A DNA stretch of 64,000 nucleotides from Fluviicoccus sp. (GTDB lineage: Bacteria > Pseudomonadota > Gammaproteobacteria > Pseudomonadales > Moraxellaceae). Position 1 is the first letter of the stretch. Each line of letters begins with the position of its first letter. The notes beneath the pieces were generated by a model. That model worked only from the letters and a program-made list of their open reading frames with translations, was not told the origin of the DNA and did no database searches. Below, in pieces: positions 39,048 to 47,505 of this stretch. A program made the position numbers and the translations under genes. The stretch covers positions 1 to 64,000 of the forward strand of contig NZ_JAUSMX010000027.1 of assembly GCF_030646115.1 (NCBI RefSeq), read 5' to 3'.

Positions 39048-41510
39048 CTATCCCTCCACCCCCGCCAACTGCCTGATCGCCGCCAGCGTATCCGCCTGCA
39101 ACACCCAATCCGCCGTCCGCACCGACGCCGTCACCGCCGCACCAAACACCAGCTTCCCCTCCGCATCCGCCTGCACCAGCTCCAGCGCCTGCAAGGTCGC
39201 AATGAATTGCCGGAAACTCACCGGATCAAAAAAGTCCGGCGCATTGCCCTCAAATAACAGGGTCAGCCGCTGCGCCAGCAAGGTACAGGATTCCGCCAGC
39301 TGCGCCGCCTGCAAGCGCCCGCTGCCCGCCCGCGCCAGCACACACAGGGTGATGTAATAACGCTCCAGCACCGGCCGCGCACAAGCTGACAGCAAGCTCA
39401 GCTGACGATACGCCGGGGTATGGTTTTCCGCAGCCAGCACCCGGCGCCCCTCCGCCTCCAGCAACCCGGCCTCCGCCAGCACCGGCAGCAAGGCCTGGAT
39501 GCGCGCCGGAATCTCCTCCACCGGCCAGGACAGGAACAGCTCCGCCTGCAAATAGGGGTACAGGCCGACCGCCAGTTCCACCAGCTCCGACTGCGGCAGC
39601 GAACGGTTGGCCTGCACCACGCAGGCGATCAGCGCGGGCAGGATGAACACCGGCAGCACATTGTTGCGGAAATAGCTGAGGAACACCGCCTCACCCTCCG
39701 GCACACCCAGCAAATCCCCCATTGGATGCGCCACCCGCTGGAACACGCCCAGTCCCTCGCCGTAGGCCACGATGCCTTCCGGGTCCAGTTCGGTCAGGGT
39801 GGCGTCCGGTCCCAGCTGCACCGCCGCCAGTTGCCGGTAGAGCGCCATCTGCGCCGTCAGCAGCGGCGCTTCCAGCGTGTGCCGGGGAGCGGCCAGCAGC
39901 GCGGTGCTCAGCAGGTTGACCGGATTCACCGCCATCGCGCCGTTGACGCGGCGGTTGATCAGCTGCCCCAGCCGCCCGACGCTGCGGTACAGCCAGTCCG
40001 GCGATTGCACGCCGTCCCACGGCCGCTCGCGCCAGTCCGGGCAATCGTCGTCAAACAGCGTGTCCAGCCGGATGGGTTCGCCGAAGTTGAGGTAGACCTT
40101 GCCATAACCCTTGCGGGCCCGGCGCAGCGTCGCCAGCAGCGCGGTGACGGATTCCTTTTTCTTGGCCGCGCCCTGCATCTCGCTGACATAGCTGCCGCGC
40201 TCCATCAGGCGCTCATAGCCGATATAGGCGGGCACAAAGGCAAGCGGCCGCCGGTGGTCGCGCAGGTAGCTGCGGGCGGACATCATCAGCATGCCCATGC
40301 GCGGCGGCAGCAGGTAGCCGGTGCGCGAGCGCCCGGCCTCAATGTAATAGGTGACGGGGAACCCCGCCTGCGTCATGGCATGCACGTACTCGGTCAGCAC
40401 CGCGCCGTACAGCGGGTTGTCCTTGAAGGAACGGCGCAGGAAGAAAGCGCCGCTGCGCCGCATCACTTGGCCGATCACCGGCACATCCAGATTGATCCCG
40501 GCGGCGCTGTGCGGCGGCATCAGGCCGCGCTTGATGACACTGTAGCCCACCAGCAGGCCGTCCAGCTGGCTGCGGTGGCAGGGGACATAGACCAGGCGGC
40601 AGTCCTGGCTGACCTCGCTGACGCGCTCGAAATTCCGCACCTCGATGCCGTCGTACTGTTTGGCCAGAAACCAGTCCAGCCCCAGCTCCAGGGCGCGGAT
40701 GACCGGGGCGGCGTAGTCGGCGGCGATCTCGCGCACATAGCTGCGGGCCTGACGGCGGACCTCGACCGGCGATTGCCACTTGTCGGTCTCCTGCTGCTGC
40801 ATGGCATGGCGGACGGCTGGCGAACGCAGGATTTGCGGCATCAGGTTGCGCTGGTGCGAGAGGTCCGGCCCTAGCACCAGCTCGCGCTGGCGGCGGAAGT
40901 GCACGCGCAGGATACGCGCCGCCTTTTGCGTCAGCGCCGCTTCGGTCAGGCCGGGACGGCAGAGTTGCCGCAGTGACATCGGCTGGCCGAAGCGCACCAG
41001 CGACTGCTTGCCATTGAGGGCGACGGTGCCCAGTTGCATCAGCGGCCCGGCCAGCCCCCAGGTGTCACGGGTCAGCAGGCGCAGGATGGAGGATTCGTCA
41101 TCCGGTGAGCGGCCCCAGAATACCGAGACCGGCACCAGTTGCACATCGAGATTTTCATTGGCCAGCACGGCGGCGGCCAGGCGCTGCAGCCGGGGGGGAT
41201 AGGGATTGGCGTCGGATTCCTCATCCAGCGCCGGGTCAGTGAGCACCAGACAGGAATCGGCTTCGCGCAGGACGGGGCAATCGATGGGCAGCGCCAGCGG
41301 CGGCAGGCCGAGGCGCTCGATTTCCTGCTCCGCCAGCCAACGGTTGGACCACGAGGGCTGGTGCAGCACATAGCACACCGGCCGGTGCGGATCGAGTTGC
41401 AGACCTGCCAGCGGCAGCGGGTCCAGCGTCGGCGTCGACCAAGCGGCCAGCGCCGGACGACCGGCATCCTGAATCTGGCGGGACAACCATTGTTGCACGC
41501 GTTTCCTCAT
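39048..41510 (-). CDS. plsB: Glycerol-3-phosphate 1-O-acyltransferase, 820 aa
   Basis: Makes lysophosphatidic acid from glycerol-3-phosphate and acyl-CoA or acyl-ACP, the first step of phospholipid synthesis, at the inner membrane. The acyltransferase blocks are present: CHRSQLDGLLVGY (His312, Asp317), GAFFLRRSF, and IEAGRSRTGYLLPPRMGML. The second has EAGRSR where E. coli has EGGRSR. Length matches PlsB of Gammaproteobacteria. ATG at 41510 follows GAGGGGCC; a TTG one codon before is in frame. Single gene. Confidence 0.95.
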   Translation of the reverse strand: MRKRVQQWLSRQIQDAGRPALAAWSTPTLDPLPLAGLQLDPHRPVCYVLHQPSWSNRWLAEQEIERLGLPPLALPIDCPVLREADSCLVLTDPALDEESDANPYPPRLQRLAAAVLANENLDVQLVPVSVFWGRSPDDESSILRLLTRDTWGLAGPLMQLGTVALNGKQSLVRFGQPMSLRQLCRPGLTEAALTQKAARILRVHFRRQRELVLGPDLSHQRNLMPQILRSPAVRHAMQQQETDKWQSPVEVRRQARSYVREIAADYAAPVIRALELGLDWFLAKQYDGIEVRNFERVSEVSQDCRLVYVPCHRSQLDGLLVGYSVIKRGLMPPHSAAGINLDVPVIGQVMRRSGAFFLRRSFKDNPLYGAVLTEYVHAMTQAGFPVTYYIEAGRSRTGYLLPPRMGMLMMSARSYLRDHRRPLAFVPAYIGYERLMERGSYVSEMQGAAKKKESVTALLATLRRARKGYGKVYLNFGEPIRLDTLFDDDCPDWRERPWDGVQSPDWLYRSVGRLGQLINRRVNGAMAVNPVNLLSTALLAAPRHTLEAPLLTAQMALYRQLAAVQLGPDATLTELDPEGIVAYGEGLGVFQRVAHPMGDLLGVPEGEAVFLSYFRNNVLPVFILPALIACVVQANRSLPQSELVELAVGLYPYLQAELFLSWPVEEIPARIQALLPVLAEAGLLEAEGRRVLAAENHTPAYRQLSLLSACARPVLERYYITLCVLARAGSGRLQAAQLAESCTLLAQRLTLLFEGNAPDFFDPVSFRQFIATLQALELVQADAEGKLVFGAAVTASVRTADWVLQADTLAAIRQLAGVEG

Positions 41511-41600
41511 CAAGGCCCCTCACCTCGTACGATCCGGAGAACAGGGGCCATGATGGACCGGGTTGGTGCTCGGTTTCAATGTGGTTGGGCGGACAATCGC

Positions 41601-42404
41601 TCAGCAACCGTTAAACCGGGGCGGGCGCTTCTCGCCAAAAGCCGTCAGTCCTTCGGCAAAATCCGCCGTCCGGGTGTTTGCCACGAAAGCGGCCTGTTCC
41701 GCCGCCAGTTGCTGCGGCAGCGACCGGTCGCCGGAATCCGCCAGCAGGGCCTTCACCCGGGCATAGGCCTGCGTGGGTCCCGCCGCCAGCCGTTGCGCCA
41801 GCTCCAGCCCGTCGGTATCCAGCCGCTCCGGCGGCAGGGTGCGGTTCACCAGGTCCAGCCGCACCGCCTCCGCCGCCGCAAAGGACTCCGACAGCAAGAT
41901 CAGTTCCCGCGCCCGGCGCAGTCCCATCAACCGGGGCAGCCACCAGGTGGCGCCGCCGTCCGGCGGGGCGCCCAGATCCAGATAAGCCATGTGGAAACGT
42001 GCATTGTCCGCCGCCAGCACAAAATCACAGGCCGCCATCAGGCCGATGCCAAAACCCGAAGCACCGCCCTGCACCACCGCCACCACCGGCACACGCAGCG
42101 CGTTCAGACGCTCAACAACCCCATGAACGGCATCAATCAACGCCCCATAGGCCGCCTCGCGGTCGTCCTGACTGTCCGCCTGCCAGGCCCGGAAGCGCTT
42201 GACGTCACCGCCGGCGCAGAAAAACGGTCCCTCAGCGCGCAGCAGCACCGACCGGACGGTCTCGTCCGACCCGGCTCTCACCAGGGCGGCGGCCAGCGCC
42301 GCCGCCAGATCCTGGTCAAACGCGTTCAGCGACTTTGGCCGGTTGAGCGTAATGACCGCCACCCCACCGTGTTGCTCATAACCCACATCCATCGTTTCGT
42401 TCAT
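41601..42404 (-). CDS. Enoyl-CoA hydratase/isomerase family protein, 267 aa
   Basis: Crotonase fold: VAVITLNRPKSLNAFDQDLA, the oxyanion-hole segment LLRAEGPFFCAGGDVKRFRA, and GGASGFGIGLMAACDFVLAA. One catalytic acid is likely at the LDLGAPPDGG segment, where canonical hydratases have Glu; here Asp/Pro suggests an isomerase or other crotonase activity. The ATG follows TGGAGGCCGTTA. Two dyads (42458-42488) lie 54-84 bp upstream. Divergent from the DUF1330 gene. Confidence 0.9.
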   Translation of the reverse strand: MNETMDVGYEQHGGVAVITLNRPKSLNAFDQDLAAALAAALVRAGSDETVRSVLLRAEGPFFCAGGDVKRFRAWQADSQDDREAAYGALIDAVHGVVERLNALRVPVVAVVQGGASGFGIGLMAACDFVLAADNARFHMAYLDLGAPPDGGATWWLPRLMGLRRARELILLSESFAAAEAVRLDLVNRTLPPERLDTDGLELAQRLAAGPTQAYARVKALLADSGDRSLPQQLAAEQAAFVANTRTADFAEGLTAFGEKRPPRFNGC

Positions 42405-42457
42405 TAACGGCCTCCAGGGCGGCTCAGGGAAATTGGCTTGACTGGGACGCATCATAT

Positions 42458-42488
42458 TGCAAGCATTTACTTGCATTCAATTTGAATT
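42458..42488. promoter_or_regulatory. Two adjacent operator-like dyads
   Basis: TGCAAGCATTTACTTGCA (perfect 6-bp arms, 6-bp spacer) is followed at once by ATTCAATTTGAAT (42476-42488). Both lie between the divergent enoyl-CoA hydratase and DUF1330 genes and could be bound by a fatty-acid-responsive repressor. Confidence 0.55.
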
Positions 42489-42599
42489 CGGGAATTCCTC
42501 CGACTGTTCGCCTGCGCATGAGGGTGATACCTTTGGGGAAAACAGCGCCGTCGCCGGTCAAGACGGTCGCCACTTGCCCACCCCCAGGACCCCATAACC

Positions 42600-43007
42600 A
42601 TGAAAACCATCAATCCCGACCCGCAACGCCTGCCCGCTATCTTCGCCGGTATTCCCCTCGACACGCCGGTGGTGATGGTCAACCTGCTGCGTTTTCGCGA
42701 AGTGGCGCATTACAAGGACGGGCCGGCCGCCTGGTCCGGCCGCGAGGCTTACCGCCGTTATTCCGAAGTGGCGCTGGTGAAGCTGGCGGAGATCGGGGCC
42801 GAGGTCATTTTCATGGGTGACGCCAAGGGCTCGGTGATTGCGCCGCCGGAGGAAAGCTGGGATGAAGTGCTGCTGGTGCGTTATCCGTCGATTCAGGTGT
42901 TCATGGGGATGATGGCGTCGCCGGATTTCCGGGAGGCGAGCAAGCACCGGACGGCGGCGCTGGAGGATGCGCGGCTGATTGCGACAGTGCAGGGGCACTC
43001 GCTGTAA
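42600..43007 (+). CDS. DUF1330-family protein, 135 aa
   Basis: A small ferredoxin-like alpha/beta-barrel protein: PVVMVNLLRFREVAHYKDGP, REAYRRYSEVALVKLAEIGA, WDEVLLVRYPSIQVFMGMMA. DUF1330 proteins often sit in beta-oxidation or aromatic-degradation loci, with unproven function. It is divergent from the crotonase gene and may share its regulator. Confidence 0.85.
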   Translation: MKTINPDPQRLPAIFAGIPLDTPVVMVNLLRFREVAHYKDGPAAWSGREAYRRYSEVALVKLAEIGAEVIFMGDAKGSVIAPPEESWDEVLLVRYPSIQVFMGMMASPDFREASKHRTAALEDARLIATVQGHSL

Positions 43008-43029
43008 ACGACCCATGACCCTGGGAAAT

Positions 43030-43443
43030 TCATGCCTCCCAAGGATTCACCACCGTCAAACCCGGTATCTCGAAATCCCGGATGTTGCGGGTCACCAACC
43101 GGAGATCATGCCGCAGCGCGGTGGCAGCCAGCAGGCTGTCAATCGCCGGAACCGGGCGGCCGATCGTCGCGCACATCCGGCCCCACCGGTCCGCCACGCC
43201 AGCATCAACGGGCAAAACCCGGTCCCCGAACCAATCTGGCAAGTCAGCCTCCAGCCATTGCCGCAGCCGTTCCCGTCGCGCGGGATCGGTCGTCATTTCG
43301 ATGCCTTTGCGTAGTTCGCCCAGCGTCAGCACGCTGACATACAGCAGTTCATCAGGGGTGCGCGCCAGCCAGTCTCGAACACGGGGATCAGGCTGCTTGC
43401 GAACGGCTTCGGACAGGACGTTGGTATCCAGCAGGTAGCTCAC
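43030..43443 (-). CDS. vapC: VapC-type PIN-domain toxin, 137 aa
   Basis: Mg-dependent RNase toxin, a PIN fold with acidic residues in SYLLDTNVLSEAV (Asp6), LGELRKGIE and PAIDSLLAATAL (Asp), and VTRNIRDFE. The GTG start codon overlaps the antitoxin's stop codon (GTGA). Relatives cut initiator tRNA or rRNA. A complete VapBC operon under the palindrome at 43705-43726. Confidence 0.93.
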   Translation of the reverse strand: MSYLLDTNVLSEAVRKQPDPRVRDWLARTPDELLYVSVLTLGELRKGIEMTTDPARRERLRQWLEADLPDWFGDRVLPVDAGVADRWGRMCATIGRPVPAIDSLLAATALRHDLRLVTRNIRDFEIPGLTVVNPWEA

Positions 43444-43691
43444 AGGTCGACCTCGCGGGTCAGTGAGGGGTCGCGTTGCAGTGACGCTAGATCATCATCC
43501 TGAAAAGGCGATTGCTGCATGAAGTCCAGGAAGCGGGGCTTGGGGCGGGTGAGATGCAGGTAGTCGGCGCGGGAGAGCAGCACGGCGACGGCTTCTCCGC
43601 GCACGGTGATGTCCTGCGGGCCGTCACTGACAGCCTGCTTGACGAGCTCGCTGAAGCGGCTTTTGGCTTCCTGAAGTTGCCAGGTGGACAT
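43440..43691 (-). CDS. Phd/YefM-type antitoxin, 83 aa
   Basis: An N-terminal Phd/YefM dimerisation and DNA-binding fold (WQLQEAKSRFSELVKQAVSD, ITVRGEAVAVLLSRADYLHL) and an acidic, flexible C-terminus that would wrap the VapC toxin. The ATG giving MSTWQLQEAK is typical; earlier in-frame ATGs overlap the operator. First gene of the pair. Confidence 0.92.
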   Translation of the reverse strand: MSTWQLQEAKSRFSELVKQAVSDGPQDITVRGEAVAVLLSRADYLHLTRPKPRFLDFMQQSPFQDDDLASLQRDPSLTREVDL

Positions 43692-43704
43692 AAGGGTCAC
43701 CATC

Positions 43705-43726
43705 ATGGTCTGACTAGTCTGACCAT
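43705..43726. promoter_or_regulatory. Operator of the VapBC-type operon
   Basis: The arms ATGGTC-x-GAC and GTC-x-GACCAT surround a central CTAG. Apart from one mismatched pair the 22 bp are palindromic. It lies 13 bp before the antitoxin start, where toxin-antitoxin complexes usually autorepress. Confidence 0.65.
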
Positions 43727-43771
43727 TATCCATGACCAACACGCGTTATTCAATCCATCCTTTGCAGCCCC

Positions 43772-46249
43772 TCACCCCCGCCTCGGATGCTTCACCCCCC
43801 GCTGCGCCACCGCCGTGAACGGGTCCTCCGGCCACGGATGCTTGGGATAACGACCGCGCAAATCCTTGCGAACCTCACCATAAGCATTGGCCCAGAAGCT
43901 GGCCAAGTCCTGCGTCACCGCCACCGGCCGCTGCGCCGGCGAAAGCAGGTGGATGGTCAGCGGCACCCGCCCGCCCGCCAGTCGCGGCGTCTCCATCAGC
44001 CCGAACATCTCCTGCAACTTGACCGCCAGCACCGGGCTGGGGTCGGCCGTGTAGTCGATGGCGATGCGTGAGCCGGTGGGCACGGTCAGGTGCGTCGGTA
44101 GCTCGCGGTCCAGCGCCTGCTGCTGCTGCCAGTCCAGCAAGGCCGTCAGCGCCTCGTGCAGCGGAAATTTCGCCAGATGACTGAAGCGCGTCACCCCGTC
44201 CAGCCACGGCCCGGCCCACTCACCGAAAGTGTCCGCCAGCGCCGTGTCGCTGACATCCGGCCAGGCTTCCGGCTCCAGTGCATGCAGCCGCCCCACCCGC
44301 GCCTGCCACTGCCGCAGCCCATCCGTCCACGGCAGCATGCCCACCCCCGCTTCCCGCACCGCCTGCACCAGCACGCCCCTCACCCGCTCCGGCGAGGCCG
44401 AGGCCAGTGGCCGGTCTTCCAGCACCAGCGCGCCCAGCACCCGCTGCTCACGCGCCTGCACCGACTGCGTGACGGCGTCCCAGCTGACGAATTCCTCGCG
44501 ATGGATCGCCCCGCCCAACACGTCTTCCAGATCACTCACGCGCACGGTCGCCGCCAGATAGATTTTCGCCTCCCGCGCCTGCCCGTCCAGATCGGCCACC
44601 ACCAGCCACGGCTCGCGCGCCAGCCGGTCCTCGTCGGGGAGGAAGGCACCGCGTCCGTTGGCCAGCACGTAGCGCGCCGGTCCGCCCGGCCGCCGCTGCG
44701 CCACGCGGTCGGGAAAGGCCAGGGCCAGCAGCAGTCCGGCAGCCTCGCTATCCCCACGTTCACGCGAACCGCCGCCGCGTTCATACAAGCGGCGCGCGCT
44801 TTCGCGCACCAGTTTCAGGCGACCGCGATCGACCCCTCCCGGCGCCTGTTCGCCCTGCACCAGCAGCAGCCGGTCGTGCAGGTCAGCGCCGTGACCTTTG
44901 GGCAGCAAATCCCGTTCAGACAACAGCGCTGCGAGGTCGGCGGCCAGTTCCCCCAATCCCTTTTCCCGCCCGCGCAGCACCATGTGCGCCAAGCGCGGAG
45001 TCAGTCCCAGCTTGAGCATGGCGCGACCATGGGCGGTGATGCCGCACTTGGCATCCAGCGCGTCCAGCAGTTGCAGCAACTGCACCGCCTGCGCCCAGGC
45101 GGAGGCAGGCGGCACGTCCAGCCAGGCCATCGTGGCAGGATCGGACACGCCCCATTGCGCCAGCTCCAGCACGGTGTCGCACAGGTCGGCCTGCGCAATT
45201 TCCGGGGTGGCGAAGGGCGCAAGGCGGCTGTTCTCTTCCTCGCTCCACAGCCGGATGCAGACACCGGGGCCCAATCGCCCGGCGCGGCCCTTGCGCTGCT
45301 CGGCGTTGGCGGCGGCCAGGCGGCGTGTCACCAGCCGGGTCATGGCGCTGCCGGGATCGTATTCCGGCGCACGCAGGAAACCGGCGTCGATCACCACGCG
45401 CACGCCTTCAATGGTCAGGCTGGTTTCGGCAATGGCGGTGGCCAGCACCAGCTTGCGCACCCCGGCGGGCGGCGGGGCAATGGCAAAATCCTGCGCCTCG
45501 CCCGCCAGCTGACCGTACAGCGGGGCCAGCTGCATGTCGTCAGGCAGGCCGCCGTCGAGACGCTCGGCCAATCGCTTGATTTCCCCCTCGCCAGGCAGGA
45601 ACACCAGCAGCGATCCGCTTTCCGCCGCCGCCGCCTGCCGCACCACCTGTGCCAGATGATCCAGCCACGGCGTGCGGCCGGGCGGGCTGTAGCGGACCTC
45701 CACCGGGTGCATCTGCCCCGGACAGCGCAGCACCGGCGCATCGCCCAGCAGGCGGGCGATGGGGGCGGCGTCCAGCGTCGCGGACATCACCAGTACACGC
45801 AGGTCCTCGCGCAGCACCTGCTGGCATTCACGCACCAGCGCCAGCCCGAGGTCGGCCTGCAGCGAGCGTTCGTGGAATTCATCAAAGATGACCACGCCGT
45901 AGTCCTGCAGTTCTTCGTCCGCCTGCAAAAGGCGGCTGAGAATCCCCTCGGTGACCACTTCGATGCGGGTCGCGGCAGAGACGCGGGTGTCGAGGCGGGT
46001 GCGGTAACCGACGGTGTGACCGGCCTCCTCGCCCAGCAAGGCGGCCATGTAGCGGGCGGCGGAACGGGCGGCCAGGCGACGGGGCTCCAGCATCACGATT
46101 TTGCGGTTGCCAAGGAAGGCCGCATTCAACAAAGCCAGCGGCACGCGGGTGGTCTTGCCGGTACCGGGCGGAGCTTGCAAGACAGCGGCGTTCGCGGCTT
46201 CCAGCGTGGCAAGCAGGGATGGCAGAACGGCGTCGATCGGCAGGGTCAT
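43772..46249 (-). CDS. hrpB: ATP-dependent helicase HrpB, 825 aa
   Basis: DEAH-like RNA helicase. Walker A QAPPGTGKTTRVPLALL, the DEFH box FDEFHERSLQADL, SAT motif VMSATLDAA and motif VI QRKGRAGR are intact. The C-terminal HrpB domain ends with WPEDPFTAVAQRGVK, typical for this family. ATG of MTLPIDAVLPSLL chosen as the usual HrpB start; an ATG 10 codons earlier is possible. Single gene, with convergent VapBC on its left. Confidence 0.95.
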   Translation of the reverse strand: MTLPIDAVLPSLLATLEAANAAVLQAPPGTGKTTRVPLALLNAAFLGNRKIVMLEPRRLAARSAARYMAALLGEEAGHTVGYRTRLDTRVSAATRIEVVTEGILSRLLQADEELQDYGVVIFDEFHERSLQADLGLALVRECQQVLREDLRVLVMSATLDAAPIARLLGDAPVLRCPGQMHPVEVRYSPPGRTPWLDHLAQVVRQAAAAESGSLLVFLPGEGEIKRLAERLDGGLPDDMQLAPLYGQLAGEAQDFAIAPPPAGVRKLVLATAIAETSLTIEGVRVVIDAGFLRAPEYDPGSAMTRLVTRRLAAANAEQRKGRAGRLGPGVCIRLWSEEENSRLAPFATPEIAQADLCDTVLELAQWGVSDPATMAWLDVPPASAWAQAVQLLQLLDALDAKCGITAHGRAMLKLGLTPRLAHMVLRGREKGLGELAADLAALLSERDLLPKGHGADLHDRLLLVQGEQAPGGVDRGRLKLVRESARRLYERGGGSRERGDSEAAGLLLALAFPDRVAQRRPGGPARYVLANGRGAFLPDEDRLAREPWLVVADLDGQAREAKIYLAATVRVSDLEDVLGGAIHREEFVSWDAVTQSVQAREQRVLGALVLEDRPLASASPERVRGVLVQAVREAGVGMLPWTDGLRQWQARVGRLHALEPEAWPDVSDTALADTFGEWAGPWLDGVTRFSHLAKFPLHEALTALLDWQQQQALDRELPTHLTVPTGSRIAIDYTADPSPVLAVKLQEMFGLMETPRLAGGRVPLTIHLLSPAQRPVAVTQDLASFWANAYGEVRKDLRGRYPKHPWPEDPFTAVAQRGVKHPRRG

Positions 46250-46398
46250 GGGCAAGGCTCGGGGGTTCGCAATAGCCATTCCGGAGCGGCCGGAAGGAAA
46301 ATCTGGCCGGCATTATAGTCTTACCTGCGCCAAAACCGCTTGAGCCGGGCACAAGCCGCCCCTAAGCTCGGCAAACCTGATAATGCCAAGGAAGCGCC

Positions 46399-46749
46399 AT
46401 GAGCTGGGACCTCACCCTTTTCCACTTCGCCCGCCCCGTCACCACCGCCGACACGATCGCCGACGACGAACCGCTGCTGCCGCTGGGCAGCCTTGCCGAC
46501 GTGCATACCTTGGTCAGCCGCCACTTTCCGGACACCGACTGGAGCGACCCCGGCTGGGGCCGCTGGGAAACCGAATGGGATTCCATTGAATTCAACCTGG
46601 GCGATGAAGACCCGGCCGACAGCCTGATGCTGCATGTCCGCGCCGGACCGGACGTGATTCCCAAAATCCAGGCGCTATGCCGGGAAAACGGCTGGCGCTG
46701 CATCGACTGCGCCTCGGGTGAATTCCTGTCATCCGGTGATGACGGCTGA
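46399..46749 (+). CDS. Hypothetical protein, 116 aa
   Basis: A soluble acidic protein (MSWDLTLFHFARPVTTADTI...) with a Trp-rich middle (DWSDPGWGRWETEWDSIEFN) and C-terminal CRENGWRCIDCASGEF. I recall similar small proteins of unknown function in other proteobacteria. The ATG follows AAGGAAGCGCC. Divergent from hrpB, 150 bp apart. Confidence 0.7.
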   Translation: MSWDLTLFHFARPVTTADTIADDEPLLPLGSLADVHTLVSRHFPDTDWSDPGWGRWETEWDSIEFNLGDEDPADSLMLHVRAGPDVIPKIQALCRENGWRCIDCASGEFLSSGDDG

Positions 46750-46850
46750 GTCGGCACAGGAGCATCGGCCGGGGCTGTCACCCGGCCTCCTGCAGGTCCG
46801 TCCCGAAGCCATGTTCCGACGAACGCCACCCGCGCAGACATTGCCAATCC

Positions 46851-46898
46851 GCTCTGCATGAATTAATCTAATTTCCATTAGATTAATTCATGCAGAGC
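46851..46898. promoter_or_regulatory. Perfect 22-bp inverted repeat before the TetR/desaturase operon
   Basis: The left arm, beginning GCTCTGCATGAATTAATCTA, is mirrored exactly by the right arm ending TTAATTCATGCAGAGC, with TTCC between them. It is strikingly AT-rich. The right arm contains an ATG in frame with the TetR gene, and the repeat ends 6 bp before the preferred start. It could be the operator of the TetR protein, an RNA hairpin covering the start, or both. Confidence 0.8.
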
Positions 46899-46904
46899 CG
46901 CCCC

Positions 46905-47504
46905 ATGGCCAGACCGAAGAAAATTGCCGGCGCCCCCGACACCCGCGAACTGATCCTGAACGCCGCCTGCGAAGAATTCGCCGTCACCGGCGCTTCAGCG
47001 CGTCTGGAAGACATCGCGGCGCGTTGCGGCATCCGCAGTGCGTCCCTGATGTACTACTTCCCGTCCAAGCAGGCCCTGATGGACATCCTCTTCGAACGGG
47101 TCGCCACGCTCCTCGCCATCCGCTCGCAGGAAGCCTTCCGCCTGGCCGACGGCAATTATGCCGCCGCCATCCGCGGCGTGACGCTGGCGATCCGGCAGGT
47201 CGAGGAAGAACAGATCGGCACCGCCAATGTGATGCTGCACGCACTGCTGAGCGAAGACAGCCACGATGCGCTCAAACAGCAACTGCAGCAGTTGCTGGAC
47301 CTGATTACCGGGCTGGCCATGAGCGCCGGTGCGCACAGTTACCATTCCCGCGAAACCGTTCACGCCGTCATCACTCACATCTGCATGGGCGAACTGACCC
47401 GGCTCGCCTTGGGCAGCAAGGCCGAGCGCTATTGGGGCGCCGAAGATGCCGTGATGCCCCTCATCGAAGAATTCTTCAAACTTAAACCGGAAAGAGGACA
47501 CTGA
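46905..47504 (+). CDS. TetR-family regulator of the desaturase fusion, 199 aa
   Basis: TetR helix-turn-helix (CEEFAVTGASARLEDIAARC followed by GIRSASLMYYFPSKQALMD). The stop codon is 1 bp from the next ATG, so regulator and desaturase are translated from one mRNA. Such pairs (for example DesT with DesB in Pseudomonas) sense acyl-CoA saturation and control desaturation. The start MARPKK is preferred; an ATG at 46890 lies inside the inverted repeat and adds five residues. Confidence 0.88.
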   Translation: MARPKKIAGAPDTRELILNAACEEFAVTGASARLEDIAARCGIRSASLMYYFPSKQALMDILFERVATLLAIRSQEAFRLADGNYAAAIRGVTLAIRQVEEEQIGTANVMLHALLSEDSHDALKQQLQQLLDLITGLAMSAGAHSYHSRETVHAVITHICMGELTRLALGSKAERYWGAEDAVMPLIEEFFKLKPERGH

Positions 47505-47505
47505 C

